From assembly GCF_025698545.1 (NCBI RefSeq), contig NC_068566.1, positions 46,355,192-46,419,191 on the forward strand: 64,000 nt of DNA, given 5' to 3'. Position numbers and translations under genes: made by a program. The notes under the pieces are model-generated. The model did not search any database and was not told where the DNA came from. It saw nothing but the letters and a program-made list of their open reading frames with translations. Below, piece after piece: positions 34,742 to 46,226 of this stretch (position 1 is the first letter of the stretch; each line of letters begins with the position of its first letter). Source of the DNA: Gossypium raimondii (lineage: Eukaryota > Streptophyta > Magnoliopsida > Malvales > Malvaceae).

Positions 34742-34793
34742 AAAACGGCGCCGTTTTGCGCCATAGCCCCAGGCGTTAAAACGTCGCCGTTTT
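34742..34793 (+). promoter_or_regulatory. Paired AAAACG...CGTTTT palindromes in the LTR
   Basis: AAAACGGCGCCGTTTT (34742-34757) is a perfect 16-bp palindrome, followed 20 bp later by the near-palindrome AAAACGTCGCCGTTTT (34778-34793). They lie about 200 bp downstream of a TATA-like stretch, so they would fall in the transcribed leader. A role is inferred only from symmetry and repetition. Confidence 0.4.
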
Positions 34794-35108
34794 GCCCCCA
34801 GATCCGCGCGTCGACCCGATCCGACCCGGAGGGTCCGCGTGTTTTCGCTGGAGGGGATATTTTCGCGCGAGGTCCCTCCTCCTTCGCGCCCTGGTGCAAT
34901 TTAGTCCTGTTTTGTTTTTTTAATTCGGTCGCATAATTTCTCATATGTTTCATTTCAGCCCGTGTCAAAACGCTGCGTATAGGGCTTGGGATATTTTCCA
35001 AATCGATCCCCTGGGCTTCGCGTGCGTTATAAATCGGTCCCTTTTGTATTTTCCATGTTTAAATTCACCCAGTGTTTTTTATTTTTACTTCGATTTAGTC
35101 CTTTTTAG

Positions 35109-35148
<40 letters not shown>

Positions 35149-35156
35149 TTTCTTCT

Positions 35157-35191
<35 letters not shown>

Positions 35192-35192
35192 C
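35109..35192. repeat. (ATT)n microsatellites in the LTR
   Basis: Two runs of ATT repeats, 35109-35149 and 35159-35191, are separated by TTCTTCTTC. A short TA run follows at about 35477-35494. Confidence 0.95.
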
Positions 35193-36388
35193 TAGTTCAT
35201 AAATTTGTTTATTGTTTTCATATATTATTTTATTTCATTATGTGCCATTGTTTAAACTCTTTTATTATATATTATATTCTATAATATATTAATCTATGTT
35301 TTATATTACTTCAATATTGTCTATGTATCTTCTATTTTATAAATACGTTCTTCTAACAAAAGGTTTTCTCATATATACTTCTATGTTTTAAATCACAAAT
35401 ATTTTATACAATATTACTTTATGTCTATATCCATATAAATTGTAATAAGCTTTTATTCCACATACACGTCCCTTATATATATATATATATATATCTACAT
35501 ACGTATACATGTAAATATTTATATTTTATATCTTATAATTTATGTATATATTTTAATAATTTTATGTACATACATATATATTTCCTTAGATGTACATGCA
35601 CATATCCATTTTTGTAATTTTCATCTATTTTCCTTTATTGTTTTCATGTTCATTTATGTATTTATTTATATGTCCATTTTTATGTTTTAGTTTATTTATT
35701 TATTTATTTGCTATGATATATGCATGATTGATTTATTTTATTATTCGTTTTTGTAATATTTGTTCACATTATCATATCTATTATCCCACTATGCCTATTA
35801 ACACTATACTTCAAAAAGGAAAATTTTTCAAAATAAGGTAATGTTTTGTCGTTTGGAAATTCGAGAAAACATGCCCTAAGGTGCTGGGTGTCGATTTTTC
35901 TCGTTCAACCAAATGGCTTAATATCCTTTTAAAAATTTCAAAACAAGGCAATGTTTTGCGTTTGGGAATTCGAGGAACGTGCCCTAAGGTGTTGGGTTTC
36001 GATTTCTCGTTTAACCAAATTGCCAAATATCCTATTGAATTTAAATCCATATCGTACGAGTTTTTTTTAAGGATCGTATTTTAAATTTCTTTAAAGTTTT
36101 CAATCTTCGACACTAAGACATTAAGTAATCAACTAGGTACCAATTTTGGGCGTATCGAGGGTGCTAATCCTTCCTCGTGCGTAACCGACTCCCGAACCCG
36201 TTTTTTCTGAATTTCGTGGACCAAACTTGTTGTTTTAATAAAATCAAACCTTTTATTAAAAACAACCACTTTTCGGATGATCCAATCACACCTTATCAAA
36301 AAATATTGGTGGCGACTCCCGTTTTCGTTTTCATTTTTCAAAACCCAAGTCGACCCCGTTTTCCATCCAAAAAATGGTGTCAACAGCT

Positions 36389-36406
36389 TGGCGACTCCAC
36401 TGGGGA
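36389..36406 (+). other. Gypsy primer binding site (tRNA-Arg type)
   Basis: TGGCGACTCCACTGGGGA starts three bases after the LTR. It fits the complement of the 3' end of a plant tRNA-Arg (…CCCCAGTGGAGTCG plus CCA) as I recall it. Use of tRNA-Arg is reported for Ogre elements. Confidence 0.75.
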
Positions 36407-37026
36407 CTTTTTCAAAATAAGTGAGTCGAGCCACGAGTTGATTACTTTTTGTCTTTTTGTCGAAAGTTGAAAATTTGATTTAAATATACGATCCTCTCAT
36501 TGCATTTCATTTGTTTTGAGTTATAGTTTTCATCATGTTTTGTATTTTAAATTTTTATTTCTGCATTGCATTGCATGACCGTTGGTAACACCTTTTAAGT
36601 GGGAGTGAGAAACTATTCCTTCGTGAGGTTTTCACCTCCGTGCAGGATAGTGGATCGCTTTCGGGATACATCCGTACCTATGTCTTCGTGAGATTTTCAT
36701 CTCCGTGCAGCCATAGGGAAATGTATTCCCCTGAACCGAACTCGGTCCATTATAAGCCTATAATGGGTGAAGATCGAGGAATCTGCTAGTTCGGGTACCT
36801 TATCTTTAGAACCAACCCTCATATAGTGGACTTAGGAACTTAACCTAGGTAGAGCCACTCCAAATCCCTAGTATTTACCTGATTAGGTACTTATTGTTTT
36901 TCGTGCTTGCTTATGTTTTGTTCTAACCCCTCTTGTTGTGTTTTGGTTATGATTGCATTACATTGCATTTGCATCTTAGGAAAGAGATATTGATTCAAGT
37001 TCGATTACTAAATTAGAAAGCTTGTC
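36407..37026 (+). other. Gypsy leader between primer site and gag
   Basis: This is untranslated leader. A direct repeat around 36619-36715 (TTCGTGAG, TTTTCA, CTCCGTGCAG) occurs twice about 60 bp apart. No open frame of note is present. Confidence 0.45.
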
Positions 37027-38540
37027 ATGGAATACGGATTCCTTGATAAAGTGGAAAACAATACGACTTTCCGAATATATTCTGAGAAACACAAGAATGG
37101 CAATGGAAGAGTTCGTGACCTGCTTTGTGGCTCGAGGATTCAAGGTAATTGTCTAAGAGCCTTCAACATTCCAACCCTTAAAGAGGCAGACGAGCCTTAT
37201 GAGGATGGGTAGGTGATGGATTGCAACCAAGATCAAGAGAAGGAGCTAGCAATGGCATCTATTGGCGAGATTACCTCAAGCATGCAGATGAAGAAAATGA
37301 TAGATGTTGTTTCTTGGAATATAAGGGTGAGGCCGTACATGTATCCATTTTATGTAAAGGAATTTACCTTCTAGAAAAGTTTCCTAAATGTAATTGAATC
37401 AGAATCAACGTCTCTTTAGGCATTCATTTCATGCATCTGTTACATTGCATTACATGCATTAAAATCCATTGAAAGAGTCTAAACGAGTAAATTTATTTCA
37501 GCTAACCTGGAAAGCCAACCAACCAAACACCCTTACGATATCCAAGCAAAGACTAAAGGAATGGACCAAAGGTTGGAGAGATTAGAGCGAATGCAGATAC
37601 AGATGCTAGAGCAATTGGCCAAATTTCAACAAGATGTGAAGGATCAGATGCTAGGAGTCCAGAGAAATCTGATGAGCCAGTTAACACAGTTGTTGGATAT
37701 GAGGTTGGAGAAAGGAAAAAACCCCGTGGTCCACTTTGGGAATGATAATGAAGGTCCTGCATATCTTCCAAACTTTACTCCAACCGACATCCAAGCACAA
37801 CCAAACACATATCCACAAAGGGTAACTGTCAACATCCAAACCAATACCTCGACACCGGTGAATTTCGCGACAGGTTCAGGTTCCAATCTGAGGGGCAATC
37901 TAACTAATTCTATTGTCCTTGATGATCTAGCGGGAACAAAACAGGCAAGGGTAGAGTTCTCAAAACAATTCGAAGATCATTACAAACAGAAAGGGCAAGA
38001 ATGGAACTCCCAAAACAATACTTCAAAGGTCTCGAGGAAGAGGAAAAATGAGGTGAGCAATGCGGGTAGGCATAATGAGGGTTATTCAAAGCCGATTACC
38101 GCACTAAGTAAAGCATTAAGAAGTCTCAATTTACACCAATCCCAATGTCGTACCAGGAGCTGTATCAGAGTTTATTTGACGCACATGTTGTCTCCCCTTT
38201 CTACTTGAAGCCTTTACAGCCTCCGTATCCCAAATGGTATGACACGAACGCACAATGCGACTACCATGCGGGAATTACGGGGCATTCTATAGAAAACTGC
38301 ACGGCCTTTAAAAAGCTAGTCGAAAGGTTTATCAATATGGGCATCGTCAAATTTGAGGATTCACTCAGTACAGAAAACCTGCTACTCAATCATATGGACA
38401 ATGAAAGGAATGCGATGAATGAAGAGATGTTGGGAAACGTTCACATCAGTGCCGAATACGAAGAAGCAACCGGAGAAGAGATCTTATTAGATGTTCTCCC
38501 TTATAAACTTGGGAGAGTTCTAAAGGAACCCCTGTAGTAT
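37027..38540 (+). pseudogene. Gypsy gag remnant
   Basis: Three pieces of a gag protein survive in different frames. An N-terminal piece (37027-37212, MEYGFLDKVENN) stops early. A middle piece (37561-38208) has a Leu/Gln-rich helical start (RLERLERMQIQMLEQL). A C-terminal piece (38145-38537) has YDTNAQCDYHAGITGHSIEN, with a Cys-His pattern like a gypsy zinc-knuckle region. The last two overlap by a frameshift near 38100. Large parts of the N-terminal capsid region are missing between 37212 and 37500. Structural assembly is not possible. Confidence 0.75.
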
Positions 38541-38704
38541 TTAGAGCTTACTCAGAGTAATATTTAAAACACACTTGTTGCTTTTAGCCTAGAGGCAACA
38601 AGAAGTCTTTTGTGAAATAGGCTCATGTCTGAACGTCATTATTTTAATGGAATGCATCTTTGCGATCTTTTGAACCAATATTCTTTCATTTCTTGAATGA
38701 TTAT

Positions 38705-41621
38705 TGTAACACCCCTTAACCGTATCCAACACCGGAATAGGGTACGAGGCCTTACCAAAACACATACACTTGTAAACGTATTTAACCGAGTTATAAAATT
38801 TCATCAAAATTAAAACTTTCAAAATAATTAACATGTTTCTATAACTTTTCACAATATATCCTCAAAATATTATAATCATAATAATTAGGGCCTGCGAGAC
38901 CCGATACATACTCATGCAATTTAATGCTTCATTTCCATTTCATTCAATTCGCAATTTCTCATGCTCATAATTTAAATCATATCACTAGCAATTTCCATTT
39001 AATTCACGTACAATTCAATGACATCAAATTCAAAACTAATACGTATTTACCATTTAACTCAATGTTTATTGATTATACCATTCAATAACACATTTATGAA
39101 ATTCTCAATTTAGCAATGAAAATATCACTTTAGTTTGAATAACAACATCGTCTCCGATATAAATACACTACCACTTATCCATTTACTTTAATTCTTTCGG
39201 GCCCATTTGTCACTTACCATCCTTAATCAAATTAGGGAACAGTCACGGAAAATTGAGTACTTCACTTTCACTTTGCCATAGTATAACTATGGTCTTACGT
39301 ATGATCACTTATCACTTGTCCCTGATCAGATAAGTGTAGCCACCTATCACTTTGTTTCTTGATCAGATAAGTGTAGCCACTTATCACTTTGTCTCTTGAT
39401 CAGATAAGTGTAGCCACTTATCACTTTGTTTCTTGATCAGATAAGTGTAGCCACTTATCACTTTGTCACTTGATCAGATAAGTATAGCCGAAGCTATCAC
39501 TTATCACTTTGTCACTTGATCAGATAAGTATAGCCGAAGCTATTACTTATCACTTTCCACTTGTCACTTGATCGGATAAGTGTAGCTAAAGCTACCACTT
39601 ATCACTTTGTCACTTGATCGAAGTACTCAAATCCGCGCGTTCGCTCAATTTGATCATTTATTCATATATCGGGCTTACCAACATGTGTTAATTCATAAAC
39701 CATTCATGGTATTATTTCATGCCAAATCATATCTGAATATACCATACACACATACTATGAAACTTTATTTTCACACATGAGCTTAAACCATGACCAATAA
39801 TGCACAAAAATAAGCATCATTCATATTTCATCGTTTATGAGTTATAATCAAACATATGACCATTTATACACGAATCATTCATATATTTCCCAATTTTCCT
39901 CCTCCTCCTCTCCATTCAACATCCTTAATGTGTATAACACACTTAAACAACATTAACCATAATTTCAATATTCACTAACATGTATATTCAAAGCTGTTTA
40001 TCCGAGTCAGAGTCACTAAATTATTTTTATCCGAGCTACAGAGCTCCAAATTAAGATCCGTTAATTTTCCTGAAATTAGACTCACATATCTTCATACCAT
40101 AAAATTTTCATAATTTTGGTTCAGCCAAATAGTACAGTTTATTCTTTAAAGTTTCCCTGTTTCGCTGTCTGACAGTTCCGACCACTCTTCACTAAAATTA
40201 ATTATCTCATTGTACAGAATTCGGATGATGTTTTAGCTTGTTTCTTCTAAAATAGACTCATTAAGGATTCTAACCATATAAACTATAACTCATAATCATT
40301 TTTTTTACAATTTTTTAATGATTTTCCAAAGTCAGAACAGGGGAACCCGAATTCATTCTGACCTTGTCTCACAAAATCTATTATATCTCATGATTTACAA
40401 TTCCATTGCTCACATCATTTCTTTTATAAGAAACTAGACTCAATAAGCTTTATTTTCATATTTTATTCATCCTCTAATTCAATCTCTACAATTTTTGGTG
40501 ATTTTTCAAAGTTACACTACTGCTACTGTCCAAAACTGCTTTAGTGCAAAATGTTGATTTCCATTTTGCCCCAAATTTCACAGTTTATACAATTCGGTCC
40601 TTTCTCAATTAACCCCTCAATTAATCTAATTTTCTCAATTAGTACTTTACTAGACATTATAAGTTGTTACACAACTATTGAAATTCAGAATTTCCACATA
40701 TAACTCTATCTTCAAACTCTTTTACTATTAGGTCCCAAACATTCACTTTCTATTCAATTCTTTCAATAAAATCAGCATATGAACAATTTAAAGCTCTAAT
40801 TTCATGCTAAATCATCATATACTTCCAGCACATATTCATATCAACTTTCAACTTCTTTCATAAAATCAAAACTAATGAATTTAACAAGTGGGCCTAGTTG
40901 TAAAAGTCATAAAAATACAAAATTTCAAGAAATAGTCAAGAATTGAACTTGCTTGTAATAAAAATATGAAGAACCAGCTTGAAGAAGCCCTTCCATGGTG
41001 TTTTAGCTGATGAGAATTCAGAAAAATGAAGAGAAATCTAGATAATTCCACTTGGGTCCTAACTTTATTAAGCAAATTTTGCAATTTTCCAATTTTGCCC
41101 TTAATTCTCCTTACTTTCTTGCTGATTTCATGCCTCTGTTGTCCAGCCCAAATAGACCTTGGGTCTATTTGTCTTTTAAGCCCTCTTCCTTTTATCATTT
41201 AAGCTATTTAATCATTTCCCAAAATTTTGCATTTGTTACAATTTAGTCCTTTTGTTCAATTAATTATCGAACTTTAAAATTTCTTAACGAAACTTTAATA
41301 CTAACTTTTAACACTCCATAAATATTTATAAAAATATTTATGGCTCAGTTTAAAATCCCCGAGGTCTTGATACCTCATTTCGATTCTAATTATTTTAATA
41401 TTTATTTCTAGTGCACTATTCACTATTTCAAAAATTTTCCTAACTTCATATTTAACTTATACTTACTAAATTAATAATATTTTCTACCCATTTGTCGAAT
41501 TTAGTGATCTCGAATCACCGTTCCGATACCTCTGAAAATTCAAGCCATTACATTTTTTTTTTCGTCGGATTTGTGGTCCCGAAACCACTGTTCCGACTAA
41601 GCCTAAAATCGGGCTATTACA
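38705..41621 (+). mobile_element. Nested solo LTR (2917 bp), TGTAAC family
   Basis: The block begins TGTAACACCCC and ends GGGCTATTACA. It is flanked by the 5-bp target duplication ATTAT (38700-38704 and 41622-41626) and has no internal retroviral genes, so it is a solo LTR. It sits between the gag and pol remnants of the host gypsy element. Its 3' half (about 40140-41621) is closely similar to 55805-57288 in the second family member. The size and TGTAAC start suggest a Tekay/Del-type gypsy family, which is inference. The antisense frame at 40881-41198 is not a gene. Confidence 0.88.
39323..39620. repeat. 37-bp minisatellite of perfect hairpins in the LTR
   Basis: The unit is 37 bp long and contains GATAAGTGTAGCCACTTATC, an 8-bp perfect inverted repeat around the loop TAGC. 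Clear copies lie at 39366-39385, 39403-39422 and 39440-39459. Later units (from about 39477) are longer and carry a changed but still self-complementary arm (ATAGC paired with GCTAT, or TAGC with GCTA), so the stem is kept or lengthened. Confidence 0.9.
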
Positions 41622-41729
41622 ATTATTCTTTTATTCTTTCATCCAAATCATTTTTTTCATTCATAATCATACTGTGCAGATAATTATTCTTAAATTCATA
41701 CATTCTTTGTATATTCTTTTGTACCGACA

Positions 41730-42020
41730 GTAGGGCCCTGGATATCAACGACATGAATGACACTGCTACAGACTTAGAATATCCTTTTAAGTGAGACATG
41801 TGTTTAGAGGGATCTCACGCCTTTGAAGATGACATAGATTGTAGCCTATCTCTGGACTTGTTGAGGATGGTAGAACAAGAGGATAAACAGATCCTACCTC
41901 TCAATGAATCATTAGAAATTGTGAGCTTGGTGAAGACTAGAATTGACTTGACCACAGAAACGAAGCAAGACCTTGTTGAGTTACCTCTAGAGCTCAAAGA
42001 TGTCTTTGTATGATCATACC
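41730..42020 (+). pseudogene. Gypsy early pol fragment
   Basis: This is the continuation of the host element after the nested LTR. An interrupted frame reads NDMNDTATDLEYPFK, a stop, then 71 codons from 41798 ending LELKDVFV and a TGA before SYQGMP. This resembles the linker just before the reverse transcriptase in cotton Tat-type elements. The reverse transcriptase itself is not found downstream, so a large deletion begins near 42025. Confidence 0.6.
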
Positions 42021-44035
42021 AGGGTATGCCCCGATTATTATAATAAAACCTGCACAACAGCACGATATCAGAAATTTACAGTGCGAACGATGCAATTCTT
42101 TGCCGGGGCAATGCCTCTCTCGTTAAGTCATCATAGCTTTGCCCATTTGAAGTCGAGTTTCCATCCCTTCAAGATGTTGTTTAAAGAGGAAGATCCAAAT
42201 TTTTCTGTCGTAGTTGCGTCCTAAAAAGGGCTCTATGAAAGAAATCTGGTACCAAAGAAGGTTTCTCACATACAAGATGAAAGTGGAATATCTTATGTGG
42301 AAGACTTTAGAATAACATTGATTCTGGTCGAAAAACATGACCAAAACTTGCCTAATCTCATGAGTTCAAAAAAAAATCAAAAAAATAAAAAAATCAAAGT
42401 CAAAAAGAGAAAAAAGAAAAAGAAAAAAGAAAAAGAAAAATAAAAAGAAAAAGAAGAGGTCAAGGCGAAAACCCGCAAAGGGCGCTTTGACCAAAGGTGG
42501 ATCTGAGTTGAAAACCCAAAAAAGGGCGACTCAAATTTTGAGCAAGATGGGGCATGGACATCACCATTATCGAAGAATTCTAATGGGCATTGTTTCATTT
42601 TGAGAGGCTACTGCATGCATCAATGTCATCATATGCCAATATAGAATTCCAGAGAGGATGGTATTGGAAAATGTATTGAACTGGAATGACAACACGATAG
42701 TTGAGGGCTGTAATCGGTTCAAAATCAGACATCACAGTTTGTCACTGTATTGTAAGACAATGAAGTTCAAAAAAGAAAAAGATGAAGAATGAAAATGGAA
42801 AATGAAAAATGAAAAAAGAAAAGAGTAAAAATGGAGAGGCTAAGGGAAAACTCGCAAAGGGCGCCTTAGGCCAAAGGGGATCTGAGCTGAAAACCCGAAA
42901 AAGGCGGCTCAAATACTGATCGAAATGGGGCTTGAAGTGATATAAGCTGCTCAAGTTTTGATCATATTGGGGCATGTGTTGATCTTGCTATGCCTGAATC
43001 AACAGGAAAGGATAGACGACATCTTGGGGGCATCGACAGAGCACTGTAGATCTCTTAAACGCATGTCCAGCTCAAAATGGTCTTCAGAAAGCTTGTACAA
43101 AGAAGTTCAAGCTGCGATATCTGGGGCACCCAATTCTCATATTTTTTGTTGTTCTTGGAATACTTTTTTCTTTTCCAAGATATACATTCCCAATTAATTT
43201 CTTTGTCATCCTTCTTTACTATTTTGATAATTTGTTCTTTCGAGCTATGCTCAGAACCAACTTTATTCTTATCCATTGTTATGACCCTTTTCTGCAAACA
43301 TGTTGCATTGGAATAATGGTTAATGGGCTAATAAAACTTTCACAAAGGAAGTTTTGTATATTACTCGGAAAAGTTTCTAAATAATATAGGAACCTGAAAC
43401 AGGACTATCGTTGAGCACACCAAATTTAAAGGTTGGAGATTTGAGAAGGAATAGTCTAAATTTGGACTTTCTCTTTGGATTTCATTGTCAAATGCATTGA
43501 TTGAACAAAATGATAAGATGACGGGTTAATGACAAAGCTTAAATGAACAAGCAAGCAATGATCATTAGGTAATAGTAAGAGCTTACCTCGGAGAAGAGAT
43601 CATTTATTTGCACATGAGTATGACACCTTGGGAATGGTGTGAAGAACTAGAATGATTTGCGTCCTGTATCCTTGAATTGTGATAGGAGAATATTGAGGAA
43701 AAGCCACATATTTCTACTATTGGGTTGCAGTGGGAGAATGATGGTACAAATTTTGTGTCCTAGTGGATTTCACAGTGGGGGCAATCTGACTGAAGTGATG
43801 CTTTGGAGAAGTCGGTCAAGTGAGAAGACGTTGTAGCACGTCAGTCACAAAGCCTTAATAAACTCCGAGTAATGACAACCTCGGCGGGATCATTCTCGGA
43901 AAAATAAAATTTTGCATTCATGCAAACACTATTCACACATGTCTAGTTAGGAGCATTTGATTCATTTTGATCATTCCATCCTAATCTTTAGGCATAATTA
44001 GGTTCATTATACAGGTCATGTTTCCCGGAGAATGA
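42021..44035 (+). other. Gypsy 3' non-coding region
   Basis: There is no intact domain here. An A-rich AAAAG tract (42366-42455) is followed by a segment with GCGAAAACCCGCAAAGGGCG (near 42467). A second A-rich tract (42768-42835) is followed by a similar segment (CTCGCAAAGGGCGCC near 42852), so a block of about 380 bp is duplicated. Small frames at 42377-42598, 42742-42975 and 43055-43316 lie on these tracts or their complement and are not genes. Confidence 0.55.
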
Positions 44036-45128
44036 TCGGTGAAGATCGAAAATAAAGCCTTGCCTTCATTAGTTGCGGTGGAGTGGTTAAAGATATCGAT
44101 CTTGCCTTCCTGCGTTAACAATGAAGCGATCGAAAACAAAGCCTTGCCTTCATTGGTTGCGTGGAGTTTGGTTAAAGCGATCTTGCCTTCTGCGTTAACA
44201 ATGACGCGATCGAAAACAAAGCATTGCCTTCATTAGTTGCAGTGGAGCTGGTTAAAGAAGTAGATCTTGCCTTCCTGCGTTAACAGCGAAGCAGATCGAA
44301 AATAAAGCCTTGCCTTCATTAGTTGCAGTGGAGCTGGTTAAAGATAGCAGATCTTGCCTTTCTGCGTTAACAGTGAAGCAGATCGAAAACAAACCTTGCC
44401 TCTCTCGGTTGTGATGGAGCTGGTTAAAGACAAAAGAGCTTGCCTTCCTGCATTGACAGCGAAGCAGGTCGAAGACACAAACCTTGCCTCTCTCGGTTGT
44501 GATGGAGCTGGTCGAGGACAAAAGATCTTGCCTTCTTGTATTGACAGCGAAGCAGGTCGAAGACACAAACCTTGCCTCTCTCGGTTGTGATGGAGCTGGT
44601 TGAAGACAAAAGATCTTACCTTCCTGCATTGACGGTGAAGCAGGTCAAAGGCACAAACCTTGCCTCTCTCGGTTGTGATGGAGCTGGTTGAAGACAAAAG
44701 ATCTTGCCTTCCTACATTGACGGCGAAGCAGGTCAAAGACACGAACCTTGCCTCTCTCGGTTGTGATGGAGCTGGTTGAAGACAAAATATCTTGCCTTCC
44801 TACATTGACGGCGAAGCAGGTCAAAGACACGAACCTTGCCTCTCTTGGTTGTGATGGAGCTGGTTGAAGACAAAAGATCTTGCCTTCCTACATTGACGGC
44901 GAAGCAGGTCAAAGACACGAACCTTGCCTCTCTCGGTTGTGATGGAGCTGGTTGAAGACAAAAGATCTTTCCTTCCTGCATTGACAGCGAAGCAGGTCGA
45001 AAACACAAACCTTGCCTCCCTCAGTTGTGATGGAGCTGGTTGAAGACAACAGATCTTGCCTTCTTGCATTGACAGCGAAGCAGGTCGAAGACGAACCTTA
45101 CCTCTCTCGGTTGTAGTGGAGCTAGTTG
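44036..45128. repeat. 88-bp minisatellite array
   Basis: About twelve tandem units lie between the pol remnant and the 3' LTR. The phrase GATGGAGCTGGT recurs at 44413, 44501, 44589, 44677, 44765, 44853, 44941 and 45028, a spacing of 88 bp with one of 87. Units at the left edge are more diverged. Tandem repeats at this place are typical of Tat/Ogre elements. Confidence 0.95.
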
Positions 45129-45730
45129 AAGAATTTCAGATCTTATCTCCCTGAGATTACAGCGGAGCAGATTGAAGTTAGTAATCCTATCTCCCTGAGA
45201 TTACAGTGGAGTGGATTAAAATGAAGGATCTTATCTCTCTGAAGTTACAGCAGAGTAGATCGCGTCAGGTCTTATCTCCCTGAGGTTACAGTAGAGTAGA
45301 CCGAAGACTTTCAGATCTTATCTCCCTGAGGTTACGGCGGAGCAGATCGAAGACAGGATCTTATCTCTCTGAAGTTACAGTAGAGTAGATCGCATCAGGT
45401 CTTATCTCCCTGAGGTTACAGTAGAGTAGACCGAAGACTTTCAGATCTTATCTCCCTGAGGTTACAGCGGAGTAGATCGAAGACAGGATCTTATCTCTCT
45501 CTCTCTGAAGTTACAGTAGAGTAGATCGCATCAGGTCTTATCTCCCTGAGGTTACAGTAGAGTAGACCGAAGACTTTCAGATCTTATCTCCCTGAGGTTA
45601 CAGCGGAGCAGATCGAAGACATAATCCTATCTCCCTGAAGTTACAGTGGAGCGGATTAAAATAAAGGATCTTATCTCTCTGAAGTTACAGTAGAGCAGGT
45701 CACACCAGGTCTTATCTCCCTGAGGTTACA
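45129..45730. repeat. Second minisatellite with about 130-bp higher-order unit
   Basis: Short units of roughly 42-46 bp built on CTTATCTCCCTGAGGTTACAG alternate in type. A group of three forms a higher-order repeat, with the phrase CTTATCTCCCTGAGG after CAGGT at 45271, 45401 and 45537. One unit has extra CT dinucleotides. The array ends directly at the truncated 3' LTR. Confidence 0.88.
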
Positions 45731-46226
45731 GTCGATTTTTCTCGTTCAACCAAATGGCTTAATATCCTTTTAAAAATTTCAAAATAAGGCAATGTTTTGC
45801 GTTTGGGAATTCGAGGAAAGTGCCCTAAGGTGCTGGGTTTCGATTTCTCGTTTAACCAAATTGCCAAATATCCTATTGAATTTAAATCTATGCCGTACGA
45901 GTTTTTTTTAAGGATCGTAATTTAAATTTCTTTAAAGTTTTCAATCTTCGACACTAAGACATTAAGTAATCAACTAGGTACCAATTTTGGGCGTATCGAG
46001 GGTGCTAATCCTTCCTCATGCGTAACTGACTCTCGAACCCGTTTTTTCTGAATTTCGTGGACCAAACTTGTTGTTTTAATAAAATCAAACCTTTTATTAA
46101 AAACAACCACTTTTCGGGTGATCCAATCACACCTTATCAAAAAAGATTGGTGGCGACTCCCGTTTTCGTTTTCATTTTTCAAAACCCAAGTCGACCCCGT
46201 TTTCCATCCAAAAAATGGTGTCAACA
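45731..46226 (+). repeat. Gypsy 3' LTR, truncated to 496 bp
   Basis: Only the last fifth of the LTR remains, equal to 35890-36385. The left 1.9 kb of the LTR and its border with the interior are deleted. The shared word GTCGATTTTT at the junction suggests a short-homology deletion. The outer end and target duplication are intact. Confidence 0.9.

Larger units (their letters stand above)
33972..36385 (+). repeat. Gypsy 5' LTR (2414 bp)
   Basis: The LTR begins TGTTGCAGGCC and ends GGTGTCAACA. It holds a TATA-like stretch (CTATATATAGC near 34541), a GC-rich segment with two palindromes (34742-34793), ATT-repeat microsatellites and a long AT-rich second half. Its last 496 bp (35890-36385) match 45731-46226 with about a dozen mismatches. 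Antisense open frames at 34540-35001 and 36129-36434 are not genes. Confidence 0.9.
33972..46226 (+). mobile_element. Large Ty3/gypsy element, Tat/Ogre-like, decayed
   Basis: This 12.3-kb element is inserted in flank a with the target duplication ATCTA (33967-33971 and 46227-46231). It has a 2.4-kb 5' LTR, a primer site matching tRNA-Arg, a gag remnant, a short piece of early pol, a long non-coding 3' region with minisatellites and a truncated 3' LTR. Very long LTRs, a tRNA-Arg primer and tandem repeats before the 3' LTR are reported for the plant Tat/Ogre lineage, hence the call. A 2917-bp solo LTR of another family is nested at 38705-41621. Most of pol is gone, so the element is non-autonomous. 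The lineage assignment is from knowledge of the families, not from a search. Confidence 0.88.

Noticed and set aside
34540..35001. 153-codon antisense frame
   Set aside because: It covers the GC-rich leader of the gypsy LTR and has no domain; composition explains the lack of stops.
36129..36434. Antisense open frame repeated at 45970-46227
   Set aside because: It occurs twice only because it lies in the retained part of both LTRs; no protein family is recognised.
39323..39620. CRISPR-like array of regularly spaced repeats
   Set aside because: The units are contiguous tandem repeats without unique spacers, inside a plant LTR.
40881..41198. 105-codon antisense frame, similar to 56559-56750
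   Set aside because: It lies in the shared half of two solo LTRs and decays between them, which argues against coding function.
44252..45069. Several antisense open frames of 61-134 codons with similar Ser/Arg-rich peptides
   Set aside because: They are frame-shifted readings of the 88-bp minisatellite, have no domain and overlap each other in three frames.
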